DNA of 46,766 nt. It comes from a delta proteobacterium MLS_D (lineage in GTDB: Bacteria > Desulfobacterota > Syntrophia > Syntrophales > UBA2210). The notes below the pieces were generated by a model. It was not told the origin of the DNA and made no database searches. It worked only from the letters and a program-made list of their open reading frames with translations. Made by a program: the position numbers and the translations under genes. This document shows positions 35,090 to 44,372 of this stretch, piece by piece (the first letter of the stretch is position 1; each line of letters starts with the position of its first letter). The stretch lies in assembly GCA_002030015.1 (NCBI GenBank), contig LQBH01000007.1, positions 1 to 46,766 on the forward strand, read 5' to 3'.

Positions 35090-36408
35090 CTATCGACCGT
35101 CGATTTCCAGCGGACGAGATGTTCGGCCGACCGGCATGCGCGAAACGCCCCGCGTTCTTTTTTCCCTATCCTTTTTTCAGGCCGCGGGAACAGTCCGAAA
35201 TTAACATTCATCGGTTGAAACGGAAGGGCGTCCCTGTTGGTTACATGTGCAACCAGCGCACCGATAGCCGTTTCAGGCGGCGGGGGAGGGCAGGAGGATC
35301 CTCCTGCGAGCAGTGCCGCGTTGATGCCCGCAAACAGGCCGGAAGCGGCTGATTCAAGATACCCTTCGACACCGGTTATCTGCCCGGCGAAGAAAACTCC
35401 CGGACGGGACCGCAACTCCAGGTGTTCCGTCAGGAGGCGCGGCGAATCGATGAACGTATTCCTGTGAATGCTCCCGTAGCGCGCGAATTCGGCACTATCA
35501 AGACCTGGAATCATTCTGAAAATACGTTTTTGCTCGGGATAGGCCAGCTTCGTCTGAAAGCCGACCATATTATAAAGCGATCCCTGAAGGTTTTCGCGCC
35601 GCAATTGAACCACTGCCCAGGGCTGTTTACCCGTGCGCGGGTCCGTGAGGCCGACCGGTTTCATCGGGCCGTAGCGAAGTGTGTCGATACCCCGTCGCGC
35701 CAGTACTTCTATGGGCAGACATCCTTCGAAGCAGCGTCTGTCTTCGAAATCATTTAGCTGAATTTCACGTCCGGCCATTATTTCACGATGCAGGTTCTCG
35801 TATTCGTCGCGATCAAGCGGACAGTTGATATAATCTCCCTCGCCTTCCTGGTAACGGGAAGCCATGAAAACGCGCCCGAAGTCTATGGATTCAGTTTCGA
35901 TAACAGGCGAGATCGCGTCATAGAAAAAGAGTCCCGTTGATCCCGTCAACTCTGCTATTGCGTCGGCGAGCTTGTTCGAGGTGAGGGGGCCGGAGGCGAT
36001 CACGAGAGGAATGTCATCGGGAATGTCGGCGACCTCCACGCGTTTAATCCGGCAGTTGTCGCGTGAACAAAGCCGATCTTCAATGTACGCTGAAAACAGT
36101 TTCCGATCAACGGCGAGTGCCCGGCCCGCGGGCACGCGGCATGCGGCGGCCGCTTCCATGATAAGCGAATTCATCATGGTCATTTCCCGCTTCAGAATCC
36201 CGACGGCGCTGTCGAGGCTCTCGGAACGGAAAGAATTACTGCAGACCAGCTCGGCCAGACCTGGTGACCGGTGCGCCGGCGAATAACGTGCCGGCTTCAT
36301 CTCGAAAAGGCGAACGGGCACGCCCCGGATCGACGCCTGCCAGGCCGCCTCGCAACCGGCAAGCCCCGCCCCGATGATGGTGACTGGTTTTACGACCGGT
36401 CCGGTCAT
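35071..36408 (-). CDS. trmFO: Folate/FAD-dependent tRNA uracil-5-methyltransferase TrmFO
   Basis: This 445-residue flavoenzyme makes m5U54 in the T loop of tRNA using methylene-tetrahydrofolate. The FAD site is [17 protein letters not shown] near the N-terminus. The conserved cysteines are in VCSNSFRSE and [15 protein letters not shown], and family blocks [34 protein letters not shown] and [14 protein letters not shown] follow. The ATG is two bases after the topA stop codon, and trmFO follows topA and dprA in one minus-strand operon, an order common in bacteria with this enzyme. It converges on coaX with a 19-base overlap. Confidence 0.97.
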   Translation of the reverse strand: MTGPVVKPVTIIGAGLAGCEAAWQASIRGVPVRLFEMKPARYSPAHRSPGLAELVCSNSFRSESLDSAVGILKREMTMMNSLIMEAAAACRVPAGRALAVDRKLFSAYIEDRLCSRDNCRIKRVEVADIPDDIPLVIASGPLTSNKLADAIAELTGSTGLFFYDAISPVIETESIDFGRVFMASRYQEGEGDYINCPLDRDEYENLHREIMAGREIQLNDFEDRRCFEGCLPIEVLARRGIDTLRYGPMKPVGLTDPRTGKQPWAVVQLRRENLQGSLYNMVGFQTKLAYPEQKRIFRMIPGLDSAEFARYGSIHRNTFIDSPRLLTEHLELRSRPGVFFAGQITGVEGYLESAASGLFAGINAALLAGGSSCPPPPPETAIGALVAHVTNRDALPFQPMNVNFGLFPRPEKRIGKKERGAFRACRSAEHLVRWKSTVDSQVFLS

Positions 36409-36410
36409 AC

Positions 36411-38690
36411 TCAGGTACTCCGGTCTTCATCAGTCCGGTAGCCGCACTCTTTGTTGGGACAGATCAGGTAGGTACCCTTGGTACGGCTGTGTTTTTCGAG
36501 AAGATAGGGTGACCCGCACAGTGGACATTTCTCCGGGACGGGGCGGTCCCACGTCGCGAAGGTACATTCGGGATAGCGGGAACATCCGTAAAATGTACGA
36601 CCACGACGCGTTCTCCGCTCGCAGAGAATCCCGTCGCAACCTTCGCGTGGACATGGCACGCCCGTTTCGATTGGTTTGGTGAAAGTACATTCAGGATAAC
36701 CCGAGCATCCGAGGAATCTTCCGAACTTGCCTTCTTTGATAACCAGTGGCTTGCCGCACTGTTCGCAGAGAATATCCGTGACTTCCGGTTCTTTCCGGTC
36801 GACCTTGCCGTCCTCGTCACGACTGATATTCGCCGTATTTTTACAGGCGGGATAATTGGAACAGGCGAGAAATTTACCGTTTCTGCCCCATTTGACAACC
36901 ATGGGACTGCCACATTTCTCACAGACAAGGTCCGTCGGTTCCTCCTCTTTTTTAATATTACGCATGGAAACGCGTGCATTTTCAAGCTCAGCCGTAAATG
37001 ATTCGTAAAATTCTCTGAGTGTTTCGATTCTTGTGAGTTTGCCTTCCTCGATGCGGTCCAGCTTGTCTTCCATGGCGGCGGTGAATCCCACGTCAAGAAT
37101 GGCGGGAAAATTATGAACCAGGAGGTCGGTTACGATAAAGCCCAGCTCCGTCGGCTGAAAGCGCCTGTTTTCGAGGACAACGTAATCGCGCTCCTGGATG
37201 GTGCTGAGAATGGCGGCGTACGTGCTGGGCCTGCCGATGCCGCGTTCCTCCAGTTCCTTCACAAGAGTGGCTTCGCTGAAACGGGGCGGCGGCTGCGTGA
37301 AATTCTGGCGGGGATCGATGCCCGAAAGCGAGAGAACATCGCCGGCCGACAATGGCGGCAGCGGCGCGGAGGAAGCATCATCATCGCCGCCCGCACCGTG
37401 GTCGTCGGCTGAGGTTTCGACAGGACGGTCGGTGTAGACAAGAGTGAATCCTGGAGACGTCATGACGGAACCCCGTGCCCGTAGAATAAAACGGTCAGCT
37501 GCAATATCAATCGTGGTCCGGTCGAAGAATGCCGGCGCCATCTGAGAGGCGATGAACCGGTTCCAGATAAGACGGTACAGACGGAATTCATCTTTTTCCA
37601 GGTATTGTTCAATTGCCTCGGGAGGATAAGCAATCGACGCAGGGCGGATGGCTTCGTGCGCGTCCTGGGCGCTTTTTGCTGTTTTGAACCGGCGGGCTTT
37701 TGACGGAAGAAACGCGTCGCCGTATTTCTGCCGAATATGCCGCCGGGCCTCGTCGAGCGCCTCGTCGGCGATCCGCACGGAATCAGTTCGCATGTACGTG
37801 ATGAGACCCACGGGACCCTCATCGCCCAACTCGATTCCCTCATAGAGACGCTGGGCCGTCATCATCGTTTTCTTCGCCGAGAAACGGAACCGCTGTGCCG
37901 CTTCCTGCTGGAGCTTGCTGGTGGTGAAGGGAGGCGCCGGTTGGCGTTTCACCTCCTTCTTTTCCACTGCGTCAACCAGGAAGGACGACTGTTCGAGTGT
38001 CCGTACGATTTCCTGTGCTTCCTCCTCCGTTGCGACGGTTTTTTTTCTGCCGTCAATCTTGAAGAGCTTTGCCTCGAAGGGCGGAGGTTCGCCGCCTTCC
38101 AGCCGGGCCGTTATGGTCCAGTATTCTTCCGGCCTGAAGTCGCCGATTTCGCGCTCCCGCTCGCAAATGATCCGCACCGCCACCGACTGGACGCGGCCGG
38201 CACTGAGCCCCCGTCTGACCTTTTCCCAGAGTACCGGGCTGATGCGGTATCCCACAAGGCGGTCGAGAATACGGCGTGTCTGCTGTGCTTCATACTTGTT
38301 CACGTCAAGGGAAAGCGGTTTTTCAATCGCGTCCAGTACGGTTTTTTTTGTTAGATCGCCGAAGAGAATCCGAAAAATTTTTTTATTTTTTCCGCCTATT
38401 TCTTCCGCAATATGCCAGGCGATGGCCTCTCCCTCACGATCGGGGTCGGGGGCCAGTAGAATGCGTTCGGCCGAAACCGCGGCCTTTTTCAGCTCACTTA
38501 TTGTTTTCTTTCTGTCTGACTTGACGATGTAACTGGGCGTGAAATCCTGTTCAATATCGATACCCAGCTTGTTCTTGGGGAGGTCTTTTACATGGCCGAC
38601 GGACGCCCTGACATCGAAACCGGCGCCGAGATATTTTTTTATTGTTTTTACCTTTGTGGGTGATTCCACGATTATGAGCGTTGAAGGCAT
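36411..38690 (-). CDS. topA: DNA topoisomerase I with four zinc-ribbon modules
   Basis: This 759-residue type IA topoisomerase relaxes negative supercoils. The Toprim domain is IVESPTKVKTIKKYLG and LAPDPDREGEAIAWHIAEEI, and the active-site Tyr299 is in GLITYMRTDSVRI. The central toroid is complete (SAGRVQSVAVRIICERE, GIGRPSTYAAILSTI). The C-terminus carries four four-cysteine modules in a row, beginning at CEKCGSP, CEQCGKP, CPREGCDG and CPLCGSP, one or more beyond what many bacteria have. It starts seven bases after the dprA stop codon and ends two bases before trmFO, so the three genes form an operon. Confidence 0.98.
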   Translation of the reverse strand: MPSTLIIVESPTKVKTIKKYLGAGFDVRASVGHVKDLPKNKLGIDIEQDFTPSYIVKSDRKKTISELKKAAVSAERILLAPDPDREGEAIAWHIAEEIGGKNKKIFRILFGDLTKKTVLDAIEKPLSLDVNKYEAQQTRRILDRLVGYRISPVLWEKVRRGLSAGRVQSVAVRIICEREREIGDFRPEEYWTITARLEGGEPPPFEAKLFKIDGRKKTVATEEEAQEIVRTLEQSSFLVDAVEKKEVKRQPAPPFTTSKLQQEAAQRFRFSAKKTMMTAQRLYEGIELGDEGPVGLITYMRTDSVRIADEALDEARRHIRQKYGDAFLPSKARRFKTAKSAQDAHEAIRPASIAYPPEAIEQYLEKDEFRLYRLIWNRFIASQMAPAFFDRTTIDIAADRFILRARGSVMTSPGFTLVYTDRPVETSADDHGAGGDDDASSAPLPPLSAGDVLSLSGIDPRQNFTQPPPRFSEATLVKELEERGIGRPSTYAAILSTIQERDYVVLENRRFQPTELGFIVTDLLVHNFPAILDVGFTAAMEDKLDRIEEGKLTRIETLREFYESFTAELENARVSMRNIKKEEEPTDLVCEKCGSPMVVKWGRNGKFLACSNYPACKNTANISRDEDGKVDRKEPEVTDILCEQCGKPLVIKEGKFGRFLGCSGYPECTFTKPIETGVPCPREGCDGILCERRTRRGRTFYGCSRYPECTFATWDRPVPEKCPLCGSPYLLEKHSRTKGTYLICPNKECGYRTDEDRST

Positions 38691-38697
38691 GTATCCT

Positions 38698-39849
38698 CTA
38701 CTCCTTGATAACGAAATATTTTCCCGGCATCTGTCTGACCAGGCCCTTTAATTCCAGGGACAGGAGCATGCCGAGCATCCTGTTCATGTCAATGTCACAC
38801 CGGGCGATGAGATCGTCAATATGAACGGGACGGTCACCGATAAGCCGCAAAAGCGCCTGTTCGTCGCCTCCCTTTTCTTCATCCGCTGATTTTTCTGTTT
38901 CACCATCTGCCGCAGTGCTTTCCGTTGTGTCGTAATCAGGTTCGGAAGAGATCGCTGAAGGATGGTTTCCGTCCACCTGGGGCGCGATTTCGCACAGAAT
39001 GTCTTCCACGTCCTGCACCAGTGTAGCACCGTTTTTGATAAGCGAGTTTGTTCCCCGGGACGTTTGAGTCTCGATTCCCCCCGGCAGGGCGAAAACACAC
39101 CGTCCCTGCTCAAGGGCCAGGTGCGCGGTGATAAGCGAACCGCTTTTTTCCGTTGCCTCGATGACAACCACGCCGTAGGACATGCCGCTGATTATCCTGT
39201 TCCGACGAGGGAAATGGTGCGCCAGCGGTTCCGATCCAAAAGGATACTCGCTGACGACGGCGCCCGCCTCGACTATTTTTTCGCACAGGTCACGGTTTTC
39301 CGGCGGATAGATCGTATCCAGGCCCGATCCCATGACGGCCAGGGTGCGCCCCCGTGCCGCGAGAGCGCCCTGGTGCGCCGATGAATCGATGCCGCGGGCC
39401 AAACCGCTCACCACTGTAATTCCACGGTGGACAAGCTCGCGGGAAATCCGTTCGCAAGTATAGCGGCCCTGTGCAGTCGCCCGCCGTGAGCCGACAAGGG
39501 CTACGCAGATATCATCCGGTTTCAGTTCCCCCCGTACATACAAAAGGGGAGGATAATCATAAATATGACGCAACAGTGAAGGGTAACTGTCTTCATCAGC
39601 CGTTACCAGGGTTATGCCCAGTTGTGCGGCGCGTTCCAGTTCGTTGTCCACGCGAACCCAGTCACTGAATGTACTTATGCGGCCGGCGATCGTCGCCGAC
39701 ACGCCCCTGACGGCCGCGAGTTTGGAAGGCGGCGCGGACATGGCAGTGCGTGCCGAACCGAAAGCGGCCACCAGGCCGTTGACGGTTACGGGTCCGATGT
39801 CGTCAATCAAGGTAAGAGCGAGCAAATATTTAAGGTCTTCAGCGTGCAT
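38698..39849 (-). CDS. dprA: DNA-processing protein DprA
   Basis: This 383-residue DprA protects incoming single-stranded DNA and loads RecA during natural transformation; it is also conserved in bacteria not known to be transformable. The N-terminus has a helix-hairpin-helix-like region (LALTLIDDIGPVTVNGLVAAFG). The Rossmann-like core is typical: ALVGSRRATAQGRY, VVSGLARGIDSSAHQGAL, VMGSGLDTIYPPENR, FPRRNRIISGMSYG and ALPGGIETQTSRGTN. An acidic low-complexity linker (about 295-325) leads to a C-terminal winged helix. It is first in the dprA-topA-trmFO operon. The start ATG has no strong ribosome site. Confidence 0.97.
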   Translation of the reverse strand: MHAEDLKYLLALTLIDDIGPVTVNGLVAAFGSARTAMSAPPSKLAAVRGVSATIAGRISTFSDWVRVDNELERAAQLGITLVTADEDSYPSLLRHIYDYPPLLYVRGELKPDDICVALVGSRRATAQGRYTCERISRELVHRGITVVSGLARGIDSSAHQGALAARGRTLAVMGSGLDTIYPPENRDLCEKIVEAGAVVSEYPFGSEPLAHHFPRRNRIISGMSYGVVVIEATEKSGSLITAHLALEQGRCVFALPGGIETQTSRGTNSLIKNGATLVQDVEDILCEIAPQVDGNHPSAISSEPDYDTTESTAADGETEKSADEEKGGDEQALLRLIGDRPVHIDDLIARCDIDMNRMLGMLLSLELKGLVRQMPGKYFVIKE

Positions 39850-40041
39850 TCCACGTCCCGCAAAAGTCCGGACAAAATTTCCGTGGACTATATATGGGAC
39901 TCTGAAACGGTGTCAAGGCTTTTGTCCTCTCGCGACCCAGAAGCACACAATCCGCGATTGATTTTCTTAAGAGCACGTTATCGCGTTTTCAGTATGCACA
40001 GTCGAAGGATAGACCGGGCAGGAAAAAGCCAAACACTATCG

Positions 40042-40140
40042 TTTCCCCTCCCCTGGAGGGAGGGGATAAAGGGGAGGGGGATAATAACGTTATTCTTGCA
40101 CCCTCACCCGGCCCTCTCCCTTCAGGGGAGGGGGTGATTT
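40042..40140. repeat. REP/MITE-like inverted repeat of C/G-rich hairpins
   Basis: Two arms of about 42 bases are imperfect inverted copies of each other, flanking a 12-base palindrome AATAACGTTATT (40083-40094). The left arm contains CCCCTCCCCTGGAGGGAGGGG and the right arm CCCTCTCCCTTCAGGGGAGG, each itself a hairpin. The CCCTCACCCGGCCCTCTCCC type of sequence is a recurrent intergenic repeat in several proteobacterial genomes. No open frame is inside, so it would depend on a transposase elsewhere if mobile. Confidence 0.7.
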
Positions 40141-40288
40141 TCCGCCTGTTCTGTCATTGCAGCACCCCTGATGGTTCGGTCTGAATGTGTATCGGACAGC
40201 ATGTATCATGCCGAATTAACAGGGCGTTGAACTGTCCGTACCACGAACAGGCTGAGCCAATCGCGGATTATGGGCAGAAGGGTCCGGC

Positions 40289-40317
40289 TTGACAAGCTTA
40301 CGGCCCTGTACTAGGGT
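40289..40317 (+). promoter_or_regulatory. Candidate promoter for the secreted multi-domain protein
   Basis: A perfect TTGACA (40289-40294) is followed after 17 bases by TAGGGT (40312-40317), a weak -10. The pair lies about 70 bases before the ATG. Confidence 0.4.
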
Positions 40318-40385
40318 AAATTCGAAATTCCGGTGGAAATACCCCGGAATACATCCTCAATAGTCCATAATCACGGGTGCGCGTA

Positions 40386-43217
40386 ATGCTGAAAACCTGG
40401 TTGTTCCACTTGCTCGCGGTCTTCACCGCGATTTTCTTCTGCGCGTGTCCGGCCACGGCACTCGAAGAATCAGAACATCGAATGGATTCTGCGTTCCTGG
40501 TGTCTCCGGGCATCATAGACTTTGGAACACTGAAAAAACCCGGAACCGCCGAGCGGTTGCTTTATTTCTATCATCGCGACGGCGCGGCGGGACAATCATG
40601 GTCTCTTCAATCATCAAAACCATGGGTCGTGCCGGACAAAACATTCGGCGTCTTCGCGCCGAAAAAACCGCAGCGCGTGCGACTGTCCATCGATTCACGC
40701 CGGCTCGAAACCGGGTATCACGGGGCGGACATAACCATATCCAGCGCCGGTGAAACTGTTCACATTCCACTTATCGCCTATGTCGAAGAAAAACCCCTGC
40801 ACGGGCCGCGGGGATCGCTTCGGACGCTGAAAATAGAACCGTCATATCCCGATCCTCTTGCAGTAGGCGCCCATCGTGTTTTCCGGGCGAAGGGCATTTA
40901 CACGAGCGGCGACCGCCGGGACATAACCGAACAGGTGCAGTGGCATTGCGATAACCACCGGACTGCTGAATTTGTTTCCCCTGGCGTACTGCGGGGGAAG
41001 GCCGAGGGATATGCCGGAGTACTCGCATCGACAGAGGACATGGCAAGCGACCGGGTTCCGGTTTTCGTGGACAAAGCGGAGGGGCCCGTTCTTACCCTTG
41101 CAGAACCCGGTGATCTTCCCGGGCGCATGGAAGTCAACACACGAAAAGAATTTGAAATAGAAATAAAAAACAGCGGTGCCGGGTCGTTGTCATGGCGCCT
41201 GGAAGCGACGGAACCGTGGATTAAAATCAAGAGTGACCAGCGCGAAACCGGACACACCAGGGCGGGTGAACGGGACAGGGTAACCATTCTGCTTGACACG
41301 CATGGTCTTAACGAAGGTGATTACCGTGGGAGTCTCGTTGTACGGTCCAACGGAGGTGACGGTGTTCTGGCTTTCTCCGTGAAAGTGGTTGTGCTTGAAT
41401 CGGTCCTGGTGACTCCGCGAAAACTCTCACTGCCGGAAGGGGAAAGGAGGCGTATTGCGGCAACGGCCCTCTGGTCGGACGGAACGCGGACAGACGTATC
41501 GACATCCCGCGGAGGAAGATGGGTCGTCTCGAATCCCCTGGTAGTCGCCTATGAGGGACGCGGTATGTTTGCGGGACTGGCTCCGGGAATCGCCGAGGTA
41601 AAACGAGTTGAACGCGGTATTGAAAGTCATGCCGCGTTTATAAAAGTGATTGAAACAGATCCGCTGGCGGGTCTCAGGGCAGTTCCCCGTGAAATAGACC
41701 TGGGGCTGCTGGGGCCGGAAGAAGAAGCCATCGCGGTGTTCGAGATAAGCAGGAAGGGCGTTCGCGAAACAGACTGGACACTCCATGCGCCGGACGAGTG
41801 GATTTCGCGTTCCGGTGGCGAGTTCACCGGTTCCTTCAACGGAACGTCGATGCCCCTGAACGTCCGGCTCAGTTCGTCGCCGTCGGACCTCCGGGGCTTC
41901 TTCACGCTGGAGCTTGCCCTGGAGTCGAACGGGAAAGAATCCCGCTTCTACAGGACCGTTCGCGACGGGCGTTATCGTGACGCCATAACCCTGCGGTTCG
42001 GCGATGATCTCGACAGAACCCTGTTCCTTGCATACGCAATATCAAGCGAGGAGTCCCGCGCCGTGCTGGACGTGGAGCCGCGGGGATTGATCCTGGGCGT
42101 TCTCGAAAAAGACCGCATGTACATGCCGAAAATCCGGGTAAAAAACAAGGGGAAATCCGTTCTCTCCTGGGAAGCCGGTCTTCGAGGACTGAGCGACGGG
42201 TCATCAGGACGGAAGTCCTCTCTGGCACCATTAATATCGCTGTATAACGGTGAACTCAAGGAGGGCGAGCCCTATAGAATCCCTTCGGCCGTGGCTGACC
42301 ACGTCACCCTTTCCGGTACGTGGCGTGTTCGAAAGGGGTATCCCGTTGCTTCAAAACAGGGCGACACAATGCGGTTTCATTTCAGGGGAACGGGCGTCTC
42401 GACGGTACTCCTGAAAAGTGAAAGCGGCGGCTTTTTCAGCGCCGCCATCGATGATGTGCATGTCGGAATGATCGACTGCTACTCCCCGTCACGGGAACGA
42501 TCCGAGGTGCGTCTTGTGGAGGGACTTACCGACAAAGTCCATGTACTGACCATTGTTGCGGCGGGATCGGGACAGGTGAACGTCGAGGGATTCAGGCCGT
42601 ACGGCTGGTCCCTGAAACAGGTGAGCAGGGGAGGGGTCCGTATTTCACCTGTCCGGGGAACCACGAAAGAACAGACGGATTACGTCAGTGTCGTGATCGA
42701 TACGACCGGGCTTGATCCCGGGCTCTACGGAGAAAACATACTCTTCACTTCAAACGGCGGCCGTGACGTCGTGGAGCTGATTTTCCAGATTATGGAAGAG
42801 AAAACGAACGATCTTGTGCAGGTCTTTTACTACACCCGGGGCGAGGATGTTGCGCTGTGGACGGAAAAGGAACATTCAGACGAGGCAGTTCTTAAGGGAT
42901 ACCGGCGGAAAGGTGTCGCCTTCAACCTTTTCAGTCCCGGTACGCCCGGAACGACGCCGTTTTACGCCTGGCGTCACTCAGGGCGTGGATCGTGGTTTTA
43001 CTCGACCGATCGCTCGGCGGTCGATCTCGAGACCGATAATTATGAATTCCTGGGATCTCTGGGGAACATAGCGCTGGTGCCGCTGCCTGAAACGCGGGAA
43101 TTATACCGCCTGTATAATCCCGAGACGAAACGTTATCTGTACACACAGGAACTGCGGGAAAGCGAACAGAAACAAAAAGGATATAACTACGACGGCATTG
43201 CCGGTTATGTGCGATAA
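40386..43217 (+). CDS. Secreted multi-domain protein: BACON-like, Big-like and DUF5648-like modules
   Basis: This is a 943-residue exported protein. I use ATG 40386; a GTG three codons earlier is possible. An N-terminal signal peptide ends near CPATALEE. Several similar beta modules follow: BACON-like segments with an aromatic core such as SWSLQSSKPWVVP, LSWRLEATEPWIKI and TDWTLHAPDEWIS, each ending in an LxxGxYxGxxxxxSNG-type strand, alternate with Big-like domains (about 145-235 and 345-430). About 640-745 resembles a galactose-binding-like fold (MRFHFRGTGVSTVLL). The last about 130 residues resemble DUF5648 repeats (FYYTRGEDVALWT, RLYNPETKRYLYTQ, GYNYDGIAGYV). The architecture suggests glycan or surface binding. 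It stands alone, after a repeat and before tRNA-Arg. No catalytic motif is seen. Confidence 0.82.
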   Translation: MLKTWLFHLLAVFTAIFFCACPATALEESEHRMDSAFLVSPGIIDFGTLKKPGTAERLLYFYHRDGAAGQSWSLQSSKPWVVPDKTFGVFAPKKPQRVRLSIDSRRLETGYHGADITISSAGETVHIPLIAYVEEKPLHGPRGSLRTLKIEPSYPDPLAVGAHRVFRAKGIYTSGDRRDITEQVQWHCDNHRTAEFVSPGVLRGKAEGYAGVLASTEDMASDRVPVFVDKAEGPVLTLAEPGDLPGRMEVNTRKEFEIEIKNSGAGSLSWRLEATEPWIKIKSDQRETGHTRAGERDRVTILLDTHGLNEGDYRGSLVVRSNGGDGVLAFSVKVVVLESVLVTPRKLSLPEGERRRIAATALWSDGTRTDVSTSRGGRWVVSNPLVVAYEGRGMFAGLAPGIAEVKRVERGIESHAAFIKVIETDPLAGLRAVPREIDLGLLGPEEEAIAVFEISRKGVRETDWTLHAPDEWISRSGGEFTGSFNGTSMPLNVRLSSSPSDLRGFFTLELALESNGKESRFYRTVRDGRYRDAITLRFGDDLDRTLFLAYAISSEESRAVLDVEPRGLILGVLEKDRMYMPKIRVKNKGKSVLSWEAGLRGLSDGSSGRKSSLAPLISLYNGELKEGEPYRIPSAVADHVTLSGTWRVRKGYPVASKQGDTMRFHFRGTGVSTVLLKSESGGFFSAAIDDVHVGMIDCYSPSRERSEVRLVEGLTDKVHVLTIVAAGSGQVNVEGFRPYGWSLKQVSRGGVRISPVRGTTKEQTDYVSVVIDTTGLDPGLYGENILFTSNGGRDVVELIFQIMEEKTNDLVQVFYYTRGEDVALWTEKEHSDEAVLKGYRRKGVAFNLFSPGTPGTTPFYAWRHSGRGSWFYSTDRSAVDLETDNYEFLGSLGNIALVPLPETRELYRLYNPETKRYLYTQELRESEQKQKGYNYDGIAGYVR

Positions 43218-43293
43218 CGTGCGGGCCCCGGCCCGTTTTGTCTTGACAGGAAAGTATAACGGGGTTAGACCTAGCCATTCTTTTTTCACACAC

Positions 43294-43370
<77 letters not shown>

Positions 43371-43377
43371 GAAAAAC

Positions 43378-43412
43378 AAGGGGTCGCGAAACACCGTGGC
43401 CCCTTATTTTTT
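43378..43412 (+). terminator. Terminator after tRNA-Arg
   Basis: AAGGGGTC (43378-43385) pairs with GGCCCCTT (43398-43405), one T-G pair, around a 12-base loop, followed by ATTTTTT. Confidence 0.8.
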
Positions 43413-43531
43413 AATCAATGAGAAAACCCACGCAATGCTGGACGATAACCATAAGTCCGACAAGGTATTCGCCGTAACAGCGAAACGAAACAGACCCATA
43501 CCTGACACATAATAAATAATTTTACGAAGCC

Positions 43532-43626
43532 TCCGTCATTCAGGGCTTTATCCGGAATCCAGAAATATCTTAAAAGACTGGATCACTGCTCGTGTGCCCG
43601 TAAGGGTATTTCCCGGAATGACTGCG
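43532..43626. repeat. Degenerate intergenic inverted repeat between tRNA genes
   Basis: The ends carry CCGTCATTCAGGG and, inverted, CCCGGAATGACTG, and inside are GGAATCCAG and, inverted, CTGGATCAC. The pattern CGTCATTC...GGAATGACG around GGAATCCAG/CTGGATTCC is a familiar family of small intergenic repeats (MITE-like) in several bacterial groups, including Neisseria NEMIS/Correia-like and proteobacterial cases. Here the arms are imperfect, so the copy is old. The remaining bases of the 323-base gap between the two tRNA genes show no gene. Confidence 0.5.
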
Positions 43627-43693
43627 AGTATGGAATTTCTATTGCCCTTTGACTGCCTTCGTGGTATGAAAGTTCCCCTTCAATGAAACCTGT

Positions 43694-43771
43694 GGTGGGT
43701 GTAGCTCAGTTGGTTAGAGTGCCGGGTTGTGGCCCCGGAGGTCGAGGGTTCAAATCCCTTCACTCACCCCA
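43694..43771 (+). tRNA. tRNA-His(GUG)
   Basis: The acceptor GTGGGTG pairs with CACTCAC, an extra G at -1 (43694) faces discriminator C73, which is specific to tRNA-His, the anticodon loop is TTGTGGC with anticodon GTG, and the encoded CCA ends at 43771. A T tract (TTTTTTTA) follows immediately and a 14-base palindrome lies 17 bases on (43788-43801); together they may end transcription. Confidence 0.97.
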
Positions 43772-43821
43772 TTTTTTTATTCCTGAACCCCCGGCCGGGG
43801 GGTCTCCGGTAAGGTTGCACG

Positions 43822-44256
43822 ATGAGTTCTCCCGACGGTACTGCGCTTCCCGTGGTGTTCCTCGAACGGTTGTTCGGAAAGGACGTGTCTATTTCCGACG
43901 ACCTGCGGGAGCGGATCGTTTCCTGTCTCGACCGGCTGGAAGAGACGGGGCGCGACATGGCGGAGTTTTTCACGCCCGCCGAGGGAGCACTTCTCTGCGA
44001 GGTTTTCAAGAACGCACATTTCGAGGCGGACCGTTTCGACGAGTGGCCCCTGCTGATTCTCTGGGACCTGGAAGACGTGGAAAAATACGAGCGTCTTGGA
44101 AACCATTTCGGCGTGAGCGTTCCCCATCTGCTTGAAAAAATGGAAGATTTCACCTGCAGTCAGGCGCTCTGGCTCTTCGCCGCCATCGACCGCTTCTGGG
44201 AGGACCGAAGGCGAAGGGGCGACCGGGACGAGTTTTACGAAGTGGAACTCCGGTGA
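43822..44256 (+). CDS. Small unknown protein after tRNA-His
   Basis: This 144-residue soluble protein is acidic and helical, rich in Leu, Asp, Glu and aromatic residues (for example DEWPLLILWDLEDVEKYERL and SQALWLFAAIDRFWEDRRRR), with no signal peptide or membrane segment and no domain I recognise. Its ATG follows AAGG after tRNA-His and the palindrome. An overlapping frame reading through tRNA-His (43683-44135) is a shadow. The downstream hairpin at 44315-44340 can serve as its terminator. Coding quality looks good, with no internal stops and even composition, but the function is unknown. Confidence 0.65.
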   Translation: MSSPDGTALPVVFLERLFGKDVSISDDLRERIVSCLDRLEETGRDMAEFFTPAEGALLCEVFKNAHFEADRFDEWPLLILWDLEDVEKYERLGNHFGVSVPHLLEKMEDFTCSQALWLFAAIDRFWEDRRRRGDRDEFYEVELR

Positions 44257-44308
44257 AGCTGTAACCCCCGGAGAAAGGTGAGCAGGGCACGGTACTCCGT
44301 CAACAATG

Positions 44309-44340
44309 AAAAAAGGGGCGCGCGTTGATCGCGACGCCCC
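44309..44340 (-). terminator. Terminator for the large repetitive protein gene
   Basis: On the minus strand GGGGCG...CGCG pairs with CGCG...CGCCCC around a short loop (44315-44340, small internal bulge), followed by TTTTTT (44309-44314). It lies about 35 bases after the stop codon. On the plus strand the same hairpin is followed only by GTTTCG, so it works best leftward. Confidence 0.75.
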
Positions 44341-44372
44341 GTTTCGTTTAACTCAGAAATTCACCGTGTCGA

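Larger units (their letters stand above)
39850..40385. other. Gene-free intergenic region with one repeat and a promoter candidate
   Basis: About 535 bases between divergent dprA and the secreted protein gene. I see no convincing coding sequence. The region holds the inverted repeat at 40042-40140, a promoter-like pair at 40289-40317, and otherwise unremarkable sequence. Confidence 0.7.

Noticed and set aside
37737-38532. Long frames on the plus strand opposite topA
   Set aside because: The minus strand encodes a complete topoisomerase I with all motifs; the opposite frames are GC-rich shadows.
43683-44135. A 150-residue frame overlapping tRNA-His
   Set aside because: It runs through the tRNA gene and is out of frame with the better 144-residue frame starting at 43822.
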